64,000 bases of DNA from Gaertneriomyces semiglobifer (lineage: Eukaryota; Chytridiomycota; Chytridiomycetes; Spizellomycetales; Spizellomycetaceae): positions 558,001-622,000 of the forward strand of contig JAHLKF010000005.1 of the NCBI GenBank assembly GCA_025558075.1. The letters are read 5' to 3'. The notes below the pieces were generated by a model. It was not told where the DNA came from. It did no database searches and was given only the letters and a program-made list of their open reading frames with translations. Every line of letters starts with the position of its first letter. Position 1 is the stretch's first letter. The position numbers and the translations under genes are program-made. This document shows, piece by piece, positions 50,637 through 61,128 of this stretch.

Positions 50637-51147
50637 GTCAGCGAAGATTATGGCAGTGAAGTCAGTGGAATGAGGAAGAGCTACACGATGACAATGAATC
50701 AACGAATGAATTGGGAAGCGGTTAGGCCCGTACGCCTTCCACGCCGAGTTTTGCTTAAGGAGGTGGTGGAATAGCGATGGTGCGTTAAGCTGTCCATCAT
50801 CGGCCGGCAATTGTCGCCCAGCATCTCAACGTTACCGCAGCTCCATGGCAAAGCTGCGGACGTAACATCTTTCTATGATACAGAATGCGAGTCTCCGCAG
50901 AGAGGAGTAGAATACAATGAGCGGAAATAAATGAGTAACCGTATTATGGTCCCTCAGGCAAGCTGCCTTCTATAGAATTTCCATTGTCGAGTTGGTTGTT
51001 ATTAAGAGAGCTGCTGTTTGGTTCCAATTTGAGACTGAAGCGTGTCCATGGCAACAACACTGAGATCTTGACGGATTTTGACATGGGCCTTAAACTTTTT
51101 GACAAGCGAAGCGAGAAACAACATCCATCCGAGATCGCTTATCAAGA
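50637..51147. other. VPS34/uL29m intergenic region, no feature seen
   Basis: The 511 bp hold the VPS34 3' UTR and the promoter of the ribosomal protein gene. Small open frames on both strands overlap and lack family motifs. Confidence 0.4.
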
Positions 51148-51922
51148 ATGGCCGCCCGTCCATTGCTTTGCTTGCAGCGCCTGTTCTCCTCAACGCCAGC
51201 AGCCGCCTTTTCTGCTGCCAGAACGCGCTCGTCACTTGCCACAGCTTCAGCACCGTCTCGAATCGGATGTGGCCTTCAAAGAGGCCTTGAGGATTTCTTC
51301 GAGAACGAGAAAGGATGGGCGTGGAGGGAGAACCATTTGCACACTGGTGAGCAGCCTTTAACAAAAAGCGCGGATGCTCTAATGCTGACAAGAGTTTTTC
51401 GCTTGAACTCCAGGGCGTGCATGGCAAGCAGCAGAACTTCGATCAAAGAGCTTTGATGACCTACACAAGTTGTGGTGGGTCTGCTTGAAGGAAAAGAACA
51501 AGCTGTATTCGCAAAAAACGGAGGCCGCCAGGTTTAGATTATTCTTCCCGCACAAAGCTCGGGTGGAGGAGGTAGCATTTTTGCTTTCATGTTGGACTGT
51601 CACCTTACGATTATTAACGCCGCATACGCAGCTTAAACTTACTATGAAACGCATAAAGCTTGTTTTGTGGGAACGACGAACAGAATGGATGAGAGCTCAG
51701 GAAGTTTTGAAACGTGAAGAGAAGGCACTTGAATTACAGAAGCTGGGCTGGACGGAAGTACAGATTAGCAAAGAATTGGAGGTCTTATTTCCTATTCGGG
51801 TGGAGCAAGTCGGCGTCAATGCGAAGAAGATAAAGCATTCAATGACAGAAACAGCGTTGACAGGGCGAGGGCGCAAGCCGAAAGGCAGCAAACGACATGA
51901 CTCAACTTGGTATGTTGTATGA
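51148..51922 (+). CDS. mitochondrial ribosomal protein uL29m (MRPL47/Mrpl4 family)
   Basis: Large-subunit mitoribosomal protein near the exit tunnel. Exons 51148-51346, 51414-51571, 51632-51922; 215 aa. The N-terminus is a typical matrix-targeting sequence ([15 protein letters not shown], then Ala/Arg/Ser-rich). Signature residues: [42 protein letters not shown] and [15 protein letters not shown]. The C-terminal third is Lys-rich, longer than bacterial L29 as in fungi. Confidence 0.92.
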
Positions 51923-52128
51923 GGCGTGCAAACCTAATGTAGGAAGGAATAGATAGAACGCATAGCATAGTCAATACAAGCCGTTTCACCACTGCTGTTG
52001 CACCGCGTGTGCATATTCATGTGGTACTGCTAGTGGAAACACCGCACCCTTCAATTTCGTATATCCTGGCCAGCCATTCATGCAAGGCCCACCCTCTGGA
52101 GCTTTATTACATTGCGGATGCAACCACA

Positions 52129-53243
52129 TCACTTTTTATTGAAAGCAAATTTGATTCCGCCAGTACGGGGCTTTTTGCTGCCAAAACCGAAAGCCAGTTT
52201 GGATGGCGGTGTTGCAGAAGCATCGGGTATCGCCTGCTCAACAAACGACGACGGCCCACTGGGCTGTGAAGCTGAGTTATCGGACGTTTCTGTAGTCGGG
52301 TTCCGCGTCGTAGCAGGTATGCCGGTCGACTGCGCCTGACTTACAGGAACTCGCTTCAACTGAGCATCACGCGCCAGCGTCGCTTCTTGTAAGCGTCTCA
52401 ACTCCTTTTCCTCTCTGGCTCGCTCCTTTTCTTCCTTTTTTGATTTCTTTGCACCTGACGTCGCTGGCCCTTTCTTGGACATCTCTTTCAATTCTTTGAA
52501 GCGCTATATGTAACAGGATGACAATGAGTGTGCTCACTGTGTCTCGGTCAACGCATTCGCCCGTGAGGAGGCGCAAGCATACCTTTCTATGGTGGTGATC
52601 GTACGATGACAAATGTGCTTCGTACTCGGCAATCTTGTTGTACTGCTTTTGACAGATATCACAATAGAAAGCTGCCGTGACGGATTTTATTTCTTCCTTG
52701 ATTGCTTCAACTTTTTGAATTTTCGTCTAGCGTCGAAATCGCGCATTATGGTATTGATGATAACCGCAACAAAGAATACAAAGAGACAAAAGGAAATGGC
52801 AGTGAAATAGGTTGCCCAACAGAAAGCATGCCGGTTGGTGGCGTCGCAGAATTCTCAACCGACTCGATTCACAGCAATTTGAAGCGAAAGATACGTACCA
52901 GCCGTCTGAAGCGATCGTCTTCGCTTTCCTCTGCTATAATCTCACTCTCAAGAGCTTTTCGTTTGGCAGTGCTGTCCACGTGGTAACTCTCAAGTTCATC
53001 TGCCTTGCCCACGCCAAGTGTGTCTTCCTTGAGTATGATCCTTATCGGATCTACTCGTCCTTCGCCCTCGCGACCCAACCCCATTCCTCTACTCCATCCC
53101 ATTCGGAGCAAAAGCTTGTAACCGACATTATTTTCGGGCAGGTGTGTGTCCATCGATGGCTTGGTCGCCGCATCCTCCTCGTCATCCACTGAGTCCTCAC
53201 AATCGTTATCCTCCGTCTCGATCATACCGGTGCCTTCCGCCAT
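52129..53243 (-). CDS. G-patch and C2H2 zinc finger protein (GPATCH8-like)
   Basis: Predicted RNA-processing factor; G-patch domains activate DEAH helicases. Exons 52899-53243, 52583-52726, 52129-52503; 287 aa. Acidic N-terminus, then G-patch (NVGYKLLLRMGWSRGMGLG), then a coiled linker, then a single C2H2-type finger FYCDICQKQYNKIAEYEAHL with SYDHHHRKRFKELKEM, the arrangement of GPATCH8/ZNF804 proteins. A Glu/Arg-rich helix and a disordered Ser/Pro tail follow. The intron 52727-52898 is 172 nt, nearly three times the local average; another small exon within it cannot be excluded. Confidence 0.85.
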
Positions 53244-53452
53244 GTGCTGTCCGTCCTCTGCTCAATAGTGTATATGTCCTTGGTTGTTGAGGATTTTGGG
53301 TTTGAACGTGTTCCTTTCGGTGCGTCGTATTGATAACATGATTGTTGATTGATCAATGAATGTAATGCCAAAACCGTTCTCTCATCACTCATCAAAAGCC
53401 TGGTTCCTGTCGCGACAGATGCGAATGCAGGTGATGGCATGAACTGCGGAAC

Positions 53453-53803
53453 ATGTTGGAGGAAAGATCTTTGAAACGGCGTGCGTCAGAGTCATTTGAA
53501 GCAGGCGAGGAGGACAGATCAGTCCGGCGACTACGGCAGTGCTTCTTTGCGGGTACTAAAGGATCATGCACTCCATCGACCACGGAATACTATCGGTTGA
53601 CAGATCTGGTCTCTTCAACGGCCGGCCTAGATGTGAACTTGACGGATGCTCTGACGGCAACCGGCTTAATGGATGCTTGGCGTCAAGCGCAGGAACGTAA
53701 AGAAGAGCTATGGAGCTGCCATGCGCATTATCTTTGGGCGCTGACCAAGCCGGAGTACAGAGACGTCGTGTGCGAGCATCTGTTCGGAGAATGGCAAGAA
53801 TGA
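53453..53803 (+). CDS. hypothetical protein, 116 aa
   Basis: A single open frame MLEERSLKRR... to HLFGEWQE. It starts basic/acidic (possible nuclear signal SLKRRASES) and ends with a helical Trp/Tyr-rich part (DAWRQAQERKEELWSCHAHY). No family recognised. Codon use and length make it plausible, and it is divergent from the G-patch gene with 209 bp between start codons. Confidence 0.45.
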   Translation: MLEERSLKRRASESFEAGEEDRSVRRLRQCFFAGTKGSCTPSTTEYYRLTDLVSSTAGLDVNLTDALTATGLMDAWRQAQERKEELWSCHAHYLWALTKPEYRDVVCEHLFGEWQE

Positions 53804-54625
53804 AATCGAATGATCGTCAATGAAACGACGGCCCTGATGAAACTCGAAACGTCTAGAGAAAATCTCCGAGTGGGAGGGCGCCGGCTAGGCACTCTGTCTA
53901 TCATAGACGAATTCGCGCAAATGTTTGGGAGCTTTTCGTCAGCTCAGTAGCATACTATCTGCGAAAGGTATTCACTACTCGAAGGTCGTGCTGATGGAAT
54001 TTGAAGTTGCGGGGGTGGTTGACCAGGACATCAGAAGTGTCGGTAATCTGATACATTACGAATACACAACGAATACAAGAATATAGCGACTCCACTGAGG
54101 TGCCCGTCTCTACCATCTCTACCGAGAGTCATTGCTACACATATCAGCCATTTCCTCTGCCTTAAGTGATGAATCCAGATAACCTCCAGTGGAACTCAAC
54201 CTCGAGGACATGCATTAAAATGGGTAATCGCTAACTGCAATGAACGCGCCGCCTCGTTATCAGTGACATACCTTGGCATTCATGACGTCACAAACATATT
54301 TCTTATCGATGGGTAAATGTGGAATATTAAATTTCACACACGCGATAAAGAATCAGCCAAAATCGACGCGGAGGTTTTTCCTCCGCGGACGGGACCAGCG
54401 AAACCCACAGCAAGGGGATGCGTGGAGCCAGGACGGGACGGAGGATGATAGTGGAACGGTGGTGGAGAGTGAGAGCAGTTCTCATCAACGGGACGGGTGG
54501 TTTTGGAGGTCCATAAAAGAGCACAGGCCTCGAGGATTCCCCTCACTCGCTCGTTGTGGCCGGAGAACAGCTAGACATTCCATAGATATCCCTGCCCTCA
54601 CATCCAAGACAGACAAGGTTCAATC
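53804..54625. other. 820-bp region upstream of carbonic anhydrase, no gene recognised
   Basis: No ORF here shows a family signature. A plus-strand open frame at 54273-54629 overlaps the start of the carbonic anhydrase gene and may include its 5' leader. The region carries a GC/purine-rich patch at about 54400-54480. Confidence 0.4.
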
Positions 54626-55450
54626 ATGATCACCACAGTTGCCAACGAGGACCTACATGAACAGAATGGTACTTCGTGCGAAAGCTGTTCTCCGTTGGCA
54701 CATCTCTTGGAAGCGAATAATGACTGGGCCAAAACTAAACACTCGGCCGTGCCTACCCACTTTCCGACCATGGCTACCGGCCAGAGCCCACAGTACATGT
54801 ACATCGGCTGCTCAGACTCCCGGGTGGTACCCACGGATATCGGTATGTTTGACCCATTCTTCCCATTGTTCAGCTTTCTTCGTGAGACCAGTTCATTTAC
54901 AAGACGGTTTGGACGGCGTGCAGTTGGTCTAGGTCCGGGTGATATGTTTGTGCACCGCAACATTGCAAATGTGTTCATCAGCTCCGACGTCAACCTCCTC
55001 TCGGTCCTTCAGTACGCCGTGGACTACTTGAAAGTCAAGCACATCATTGTATGCGGCCACTACAATTGCGGTGGTGTGCAAGGGGCCTTGGCTACTCAAC
55101 AACTCGGAGGCATTTTGGACATTTGGTTGCGTCCCATCAAAGACATGATTTTGGAGCGCCGCGCTCAGATTGAGGCTGTCACGGATGAACAGGAGCGCTG
55201 GGATCTTGTTTGTGAGATGAACGTACTAAAATCTGTCCATGGCGTCTGCCACACCACCACCGTCCTCAACGCATGGGAACGTGGTCAAGAGTTAACGGTC
55301 CATGGCTGGTGCTACCGCCTCAAAGACGGCAGAGTCCGCGACTTGAAGATTGATGTTACCAGTCCTTCCACCGTGGACATGAAGTTCACAAAGCTCATCA
55401 AGCAAAAGCTCCGTCCCGAGTATGCCACAGAGAAGCCCGTCCCTAACTGA
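54626..55450 (+). CDS. beta-carbonic anhydrase
   Basis: Zinc enzyme interconverting CO2 and bicarbonate. Exons 54626-54842 and 54924-55450; 247 aa. Zn ligands are Cys62 (CSDSRVVPTDI), His118 and Cys121 (VCGHYNCGG); the catalytic Asp64/Arg66 pair is present. Splicing restores DIVGLGPGDMFVHRNIAN, the family sequence. The intron is 81 nt, a multiple of three with no stop, so the unspliced message is also open and would insert 27 residues next to the active site. Belongs to the plant/fungal-type group with HxxC spacing. No targeting peptide is obvious. Confidence 0.95.
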   Translation: MITTVANEDLHEQNGTSCESCSPLAHLLEANNDWAKTKHSAVPTHFPTMATGQSPQYMYIGCSDSRVVPTDIGMFDPFFPLFSFLRETSSFTRRFGRRAVGLGPGDMFVHRNIANVFISSDVNLLSVLQYAVDYLKVKHIIVCGHYNCGGVQGALATQQLGGILDIWLRPIKDMILERRAQIEAVTDEQERWDLVCEMNVLKSVHGVCHTTTVLNAWERGQELTVHGWCYRLKDGRVRDLKIDVTSPSTVDMKFTKLIKQKLRPEYATEKPVPN

Positions 55451-56155
55451 TACTAGAACTGTAAATTCTTGTGTAAATATTGTACAATACGTGATATTCA
55501 TCGACGACCCATGTTCCATAAACCTCGCTGCCGAAAGTTAACCTGCATGCAGGCGTTTGTATGCATCGCATTGGCATCGTCCTGCCTTCTCCGCTTCATT
55601 GCGACGACATGTATTCCCGAATTCGGTCTAGTTGTGGCTCTCGGAGTGTTGTAGTGTCACTTTATTACTTTAATTTCCTGAGGCCCGAAGGCCGTGAAAC
55701 CGGGGCGTGATCTCAGGTTGATGAAGACAAACAAAATACCAAACCAGCAAGGGAACAGCAAACGGTGCAGGAATCCATCTACGAAAACCATCAGGACGCT
55801 TGCAGACTGTTGTTGAAGCGAAAGGGCCTTCCCTGACAAGGATCGTCGGGAAATTTTCTATTTATACGCTGCCTAGCATATTCAGTCCAGTGACTTGTTT
55901 ACGGTGATCTAAAAAGGTTCTTTGCCCCGATCTGGGATCGCTTAGAGTAGATAGAAGCAAGAGCGACAGCGAGAGAGAAAGAAAGACGGAGAGGCTGTCA
56001 CAAGCTGGACTGTCACATCCATACCTTACTGTTTGCCTATAGCGCTGAATGAATGCTGGCGTCGTGATATATTTCCGACTGTATAGCAGCTTCGACCACA
56101 TCTGTCAGCACCGTTTATCCCGCTACTCTGCTCCTAGCTCACCCGTGCTGGCGCA
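55451..56155. other. 705-bp intergenic region with purine-rich tract
   Basis: Between carbonic anhydrase and the Mg transporter. A GA-rich run lies at about 55960-56000 on the plus strand, upstream of the transporter. No gene or RNA motif recognised. Confidence 0.4.
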
Positions 56156-57592
56156 ATGGCACTCGAAGACAAGTACGTGGGTCTGATACTGGCGCTTTCA
56201 TCAAGCGTCCTCATAGGGACGAGTTTCATCATAACGAAACTTGGTTTGCTGGATGCTGCACGAACGCATGGCGGTATGTCTTTGCTTTGGATCAGAGCAG
56301 GCTACTCGTAGGCGAACCAGACAGTTGGGCTCACGCAAACATTTCAGGCCAAGCCGGAGAGACGTATAGCTACTTACATAACTACAAGTGGTGGACTGGG
56401 ATGGTGACAAGTAAGTAATTAACAGTGATGAAGTTGGTGATATACCGTACACTCATACTGCTATGATTTCTCCAGTGGTGTTTGGGGAAATTGCGAACTT
56501 TGCTGCATACACCTATGCACCGGCCATCTTGGTTACACCGCTAGGCGCAGGGAGCGTTGTTGTCAGGTGTGCTATGCTTGCTATAGGTATATTTTCTGCC
56601 CGAAGCGTTTAACCCGGTGTTGCCTATTTCAGCGCAATCCTCGCCTCGTGGTTTCTTCACGAAGATATGGGCATCGAGGGCCAATTGGGAGCTGCACTCA
56701 GCATCATTGGATCCGTTGTCATCATATTGCACGCTCCGGAGGAGAAACATGTCGAAACGGTGGATGAAATCTTGGATTACGCTCTTCAGCCAGGTGCGTG
56801 AGTGCCCAGACAGGCACCCGATGTTTATCTGTTACTCACTAGATAATTCGTGTTATAGGGTTTCTGCTGTACATGCTACTCGTGGCTGGTGTGTCGGTCT
56901 ATCTCATTTACAAAGTGGCACCCAAGTACGGCAGAAAGAACATGATCGTTTACATAATGATCTGCTCCCTCGTGGGCTCAGTGTCCGTCATGGCGTGCAA
57001 GGGATTGGGGATAGCCTTGCGTCTCACGGCTTCAGGATCCAATCAATTCATTTATCCATCGACATATGTCTTTGGTCTGGCTGTCGTTGGTTGCGCAATG
57101 GTTCAAATGAACTATTTCAACAAAGCATTGGATTTGTTTTCCACGACCAAGGTCACGCCGAGTGAGTACTCATGATTTGCTCATTGTATGAGCTGCGCTC
57201 ACCTCCTTGGCGCTAGTATACTACGTTTTCTTCAGTACTGCAACAATCATTGCTTCGGTACTACTCTTCAAGGGTTTCAATGACACGAGCGGCGTAAGTG
57301 TGGCCTTTTCGGCTGTGTTTTTGCGGCTTTGGTCTAATTTGTTGGATTTTAGAGAGACGTGGTTTCCATGTTCGCAGGATTTTTTACGATTTTCATCGGC
57401 GTTTTCCAGCTCAATGCAAACAAAGGAGGGAATCCCAACCCGACAGACAAGTTTGTTACAGTTAGCCGACGGAACTCCCTCTCGGTCGGCGGCGTAGCGA
57501 CTTCAATAGTGAACGAGGTGCATATGTTGAAGACGTTCGACGAGGAAGCAGCACCCCTGAGAAATATCTCAACGCATGACGATGATGACTAG
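56156..57592 (+). CDS. NIPA-type magnesium transporter (DUF803)
   Basis: Predicted multi-pass Mg2+ transporter. Exons 56156-56273, 56348-56410, 56476-56566, 56633-56793, 56859-57161, 57217-57293, 57353-57592; 350 aa. Eight to nine hydrophobic helices. Family blocks: SSSVLIGTSFIITKLGL, WWTGMVTMVFGEIANFAAY, PAILVTPLGAGSVVVSAILA, APEEKHVETVDEI and MNYFNKALDLFSTTKVTPIYY. The C-terminal tail is hydrophilic and acidic (SRRNSLSVGG; ISTHDDDD). Confidence 0.93.
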
Positions 57593-57861
57593 AAGTGAAC
57601 AATTTTTGGATTTTGCAAGAAAGGAACGAAGACGACGTTTGATATAACGTTGTCCAGCGCACATCGAGTAATTTTTAAGTGAGGGCATGCAAGGACACCA
57701 CGTACACGGAATTGCCAACACTACCACTGTCGCAATTTTGGAATCAAATCGTTGAATTAAGAACGCTCGCTAAACAGGCGAGGACTGTCCAACCCGAACA
57801 TTGTGCGAATACATAAATAATCACATGATACATAAATAGTTGATACAGAACGTACACATCA

Positions 57862-60138
57862 TCATTGCCCACGGCCCGCGCGCTTTCTCTTCTTTGTCGG
57901 TGCTGACGCCTTGGCCTTGTCCTGCTCGGTGATATCAGCATCCACCTCGATTTGATCGCCAGCCTTTAATCTTGTCAACGCAGCCTTCTTGGCAGCTTTC
58001 TTTTCAGCTCGATCTTGACGCTTCTCTACCGCTAGTGGTTCCTGTGGTGTTGAGAGTTCGTCGTTTCCGGGAAGGATTGCTGATGACTCTGCCGGCTCGT
58101 CGGATTTAGCATCGCCATTCACGGGTTTGGATGTTGCCGGTGTCGTAGGCTTGACACCTTTTCTCTTCAGCTGCTTCTTCTGAGCATCTTGCATATATTT
58201 CTTATCTTCATCCTCATCAAACGTGACCTGCTCTTGTTGTACGACCTCCTCCTTCTTTGCTTTCTTCGGCTCTGCTTGCTTTGTCTCTCCAGGCTCCGTA
58301 GTCGCCTTGGTCTGGAACTTGTTCGACAGCTTCTTGAACTTAGCTACGTAAAATCCATCCATGTTGTGGGTGTGCGGATAAAATCGGCGAGTCAAATTCA
58401 TGGTAGGATGGAAAACCTTGCCGCGGAAACCGGTGAACCCTTCTTTACCAAGGTCCAGACCGCATGCAACCAATTTTACGTTAGGTCGCTTTTTCAGGGC
58501 ATACTCAACCACCTCTTCGTTTTCCTCAACAGTTACTGAACAGGTAGAGTAGACCATGTATGCTCCGGTTTTAGAGTTGGCGTCAACAGAGTCGATGGCT
58601 GCCAAAATCAGTTCCTTTTGTACGTGCGTCAACAAGCGGAAGTCCTCGTTAGATTTGTTCATCTTAACTGAAGGGTCTTTGGAGATAACCCCGGTACCGC
58701 TACAGGGAGCGTCTACCAAGACTCTGTCAAACCCTCCAATGATGCCAGGGAACTCGCGACCATCATGGTTCGAAACGACGAGATTCTTCACCCCAAGACG
58801 GTGGCAATTTGCGACCAAGGCTTTGAGACGGTCTTTGTTAGCATCGTTCGCGAACAGGCAACCAGTATTCTTCTGAAGGGCGGCGATGTACGTGGTCTTG
58901 CCTCCGGGTGCAGCGCACATGTCCAAAATTCTTTCGTTTTCTTGTGGGGCAAGGGCAACAACCGGCATGAATGATGCAGCCGCTTGCAGCATATAGTGTC
59001 CAGCGAGATACTCCGGAGTGGCACCAATCGGCACGGGTGAGTCGAAAATTTGGAGTCCCACCTTGGACCATTTGCCGACGGCTTCCAAATTAACTCCACG
59101 GTTGATTAGCGCCTGAGCCAAATCTCTTCGCCGTGTCTTCAAGGTGTTCGTACGGATGACCAAGGGTCTCTGAACCTCGTTAGCTTCGAAGAACTCAATA
59201 GCTTCGGATATCGGGAACAAGTTGAACAGTTTTTCACAGAGGTATTCATTATATCCGTAGTAAGTCGCAAGATCTTTGACAAGCTGATCCACGTATTCGG
59301 AGCGAGAGCGTTCTGGATCTTTCAGCTCTTTGAAGTTGCTGAGAACTCTGATAATCTCCTGTATCCGAGTTTGCACTAGCGACACATCCTCAGGAACCTG
59401 AGCGTCCCTTTCAATTTCTTGTCCTGATGGGAGTACAAACGTTTCTCTTTGCGCAATATTAGTCTGCATTTCCTCGTCTGCGAGACGTTCATCCTCGGCC
59501 GCTGCTTCATCAAGTTCCCGAGCTTCGCGTTCTACCGCTAGCTCGTCATCTTCAGAAGCGTCCTCATCATCTGAACCAAATTGCATCTGGATAGGTGCAC
59601 CATTTGCACCCTCTAACTCGTCGTCACTTCCGAAATCAGATCCAAAGTCATCATCCATTATACCATCGCCATCTTCCTGAAGCTCAGCATTATCCCACAT
59701 GTCACTCCCCGCACTGCTTCCATCCCCAAATTCGCTCCAGCTACCTTCGTCATCATCGTCTTCACCTTCGCTTGCAGACGGTATCGTTGGTTCCGGGGCC
59801 TTGATTGCCTCTTTTTTGGATTTTCCGTTAACTGCTTTGACAGCTTTACCATTCGCGGATTTTGATTTTTTTGCCGCTGGAGGAGCCACTTCTTCTTCCT
59901 CCACCTCCGACCAAAGCTCTTCGTCTGAGGCTGATGATTTAGGTGCTACATGCGGTCTCGTATTCTTCTTTGGTGTGTTTTTCGCATTGGATTTTTTATT
60001 CGACTTATTCGGGCCATTGTTACCCTTCTTTTTGGTGGCATTGAAATCCTCACCCCCATTTACCCGCGCAATCGCTCTCTCGTCCAGCGGCGCTGGAGCC
60101 TTTTGCTGTTTCTTCGACTGACGTCCTCTGCTCCCCAT
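57862..60138 (-). CDS. NOP2: NOP2, nucleolar rRNA m5C methyltransferase
   Basis: Methylates a cytosine of 25S rRNA and is needed for 60S assembly. A single exon of 758 aa. Residues 1-210 are Lys-rich and acidic nucleolar-type sequence. The catalytic part has the NOP2-specific NTLKTRRRDLAQALINRGVN, motif I DMCAAPGGKTTYIAAL, motif IV VDAPCSGTGVISKDPSVK, and the second Cys in YSTCSVTVEENEEVV. The ending is basic (KKRKRAGRGQ). Intronless among intron-rich neighbours. Confidence 0.96.
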   Translation of the reverse strand: MGSRGRQSKKQQKAPAPLDERAIARVNGGEDFNATKKKGNNGPNKSNKKSNAKNTPKKNTRPHVAPKSSASDEELWSEVEEEEVAPPAAKKSKSANGKAVKAVNGKSKKEAIKAPEPTIPSASEGEDDDDEGSWSEFGDGSSAGSDMWDNAELQEDGDGIMDDDFGSDFGSDDELEGANGAPIQMQFGSDDEDASEDDELAVEREARELDEAAAEDERLADEEMQTNIAQRETFVLPSGQEIERDAQVPEDVSLVQTRIQEIIRVLSNFKELKDPERSRSEYVDQLVKDLATYYGYNEYLCEKLFNLFPISEAIEFFEANEVQRPLVIRTNTLKTRRRDLAQALINRGVNLEAVGKWSKVGLQIFDSPVPIGATPEYLAGHYMLQAAASFMPVVALAPQENERILDMCAAPGGKTTYIAALQKNTGCLFANDANKDRLKALVANCHRLGVKNLVVSNHDGREFPGIIGGFDRVLVDAPCSGTGVISKDPSVKMNKSNEDFRLLTHVQKELILAAIDSVDANSKTGAYMVYSTCSVTVEENEEVVEYALKKRPNVKLVACGLDLGKEGFTGFRGKVFHPTMNLTRRFYPHTHNMDGFYVAKFKKLSNKFQTKATTEPGETKQAEPKKAKKEEVVQQEQVTFDEDEDKKYMQDAQKKQLKRKGVKPTTPATSKPVNGDAKSDEPAESSAILPGNDELSTPQEPLAVEKRQDRAEKKAAKKAALTRLKAGDQIEVDADITEQDKAKASAPTKKRKRAGRGQ

Positions 60139-61128
60139 TGTATTCTGTGCGCTGTATCTGTCTCGGTATGGCTTCCTGTTCCAAAATTTGGTTCTGAGCT
60201 CTGGAAATTCAGTCCAGCAAAAAGACTGTGAACGTCACGTGACTTGCGCGTTCAAAGAATCAAAGTTTGAGTTGTTTTCGTTTTAACGCGCTATTATTCG
60301 CAAAATGAAAACACACCTGCGAGAGAAAAGCGCCTGGCGCAAAGTACTTGTGGTGTGGTGTGCGAGTGAGGTGCTGCCTCTGGATTGCGTATTATGTGAT
60401 GCGCAGACCAAAAGGGATTTTAGACTGCAGGAGGGAATGAAGATCGCGTGCTCACCACAGCCGCTTAGAGACCGCTACCCAACGTCACAATAAAACCGGA
60501 TCCCCGTCAGACACGACAAGCGCCGCATCTCCGTCTCTCGTCTCGGCTTTCTCGGCTGTAGGCGCTTTGGCTGCCGCTGTTGCCCCTCTATGGTAGTTTC
60601 CTGTGTGTGTGTCTGGTTAAGAGACTCGCTTCTTCTATCTTATTCGCCTACGCAAGCACGCACTCGCGCGTTGACGGGATGTGCTTCAACTTCCTCGCGC
60701 GAACACCTCTTTCTTGGTGGTGAACGACTAAAGCCACAGTACGAGACTGGGGTCCCCAATCTATTTAATTTTTACCTTAAAACGATATCATTTGGGTCCC
60801 CTTGCCGTCGAATGGGTCTCCAGAACCACCATCCGCGCGCAGTTCTTAGTCCTTAGTATATGAGTAGGTCGCAGCTGAAGCTGAGCTTGAAATTGAGGTT
60901 TTTTTGACTTTGCAGTGTTTGAACTGGTTGTCCCCCTTATCCATAACAATTTTGATTACATAAATTAACACTCACGTGACGTGTCAACACACGTCAGTTT
61001 GTCCGAACGCGTTTCTTGGCCGAACGGCAGCCAGTCTGCGAGCAAACCGAGACCGTTCGTACGTTTGCTTTTTTTTTAAGTTCCCTCGACGACATACGAA
61101 CGCTTGAGCACCGCCAAAGTTGAAGCGA
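60139..61128. promoter_or_regulatory. 990-bp divergent NOP2/SRC1 region
   Basis: The longest gap without an identified gene in the window. It contains both promoters and a poly-T run just before 61078. Short open frames (for example 60305-60493, 60590-60856) have no family motif. No tRNA or snRNA was recognised by eye. Confidence 0.4.

Noticed and set aside
54273..54629. 118-aa open frame before the carbonic anhydrase
   Set aside because: No motif, overlaps the carbonic anhydrase start and most likely covers its 5' leader.
54843..54923. Reading the carbonic anhydrase as one uninterrupted gene with a 27-residue insert
   Set aside because: The insert is bounded by GTATGT and CAG, and its removal restores the exact family sequence DIVGLGPG.
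60305..60856. Short open frames in the NOP2/SRC1 gap
   Set aside because: Short, without family motif, and with sequence that looks non-coding.
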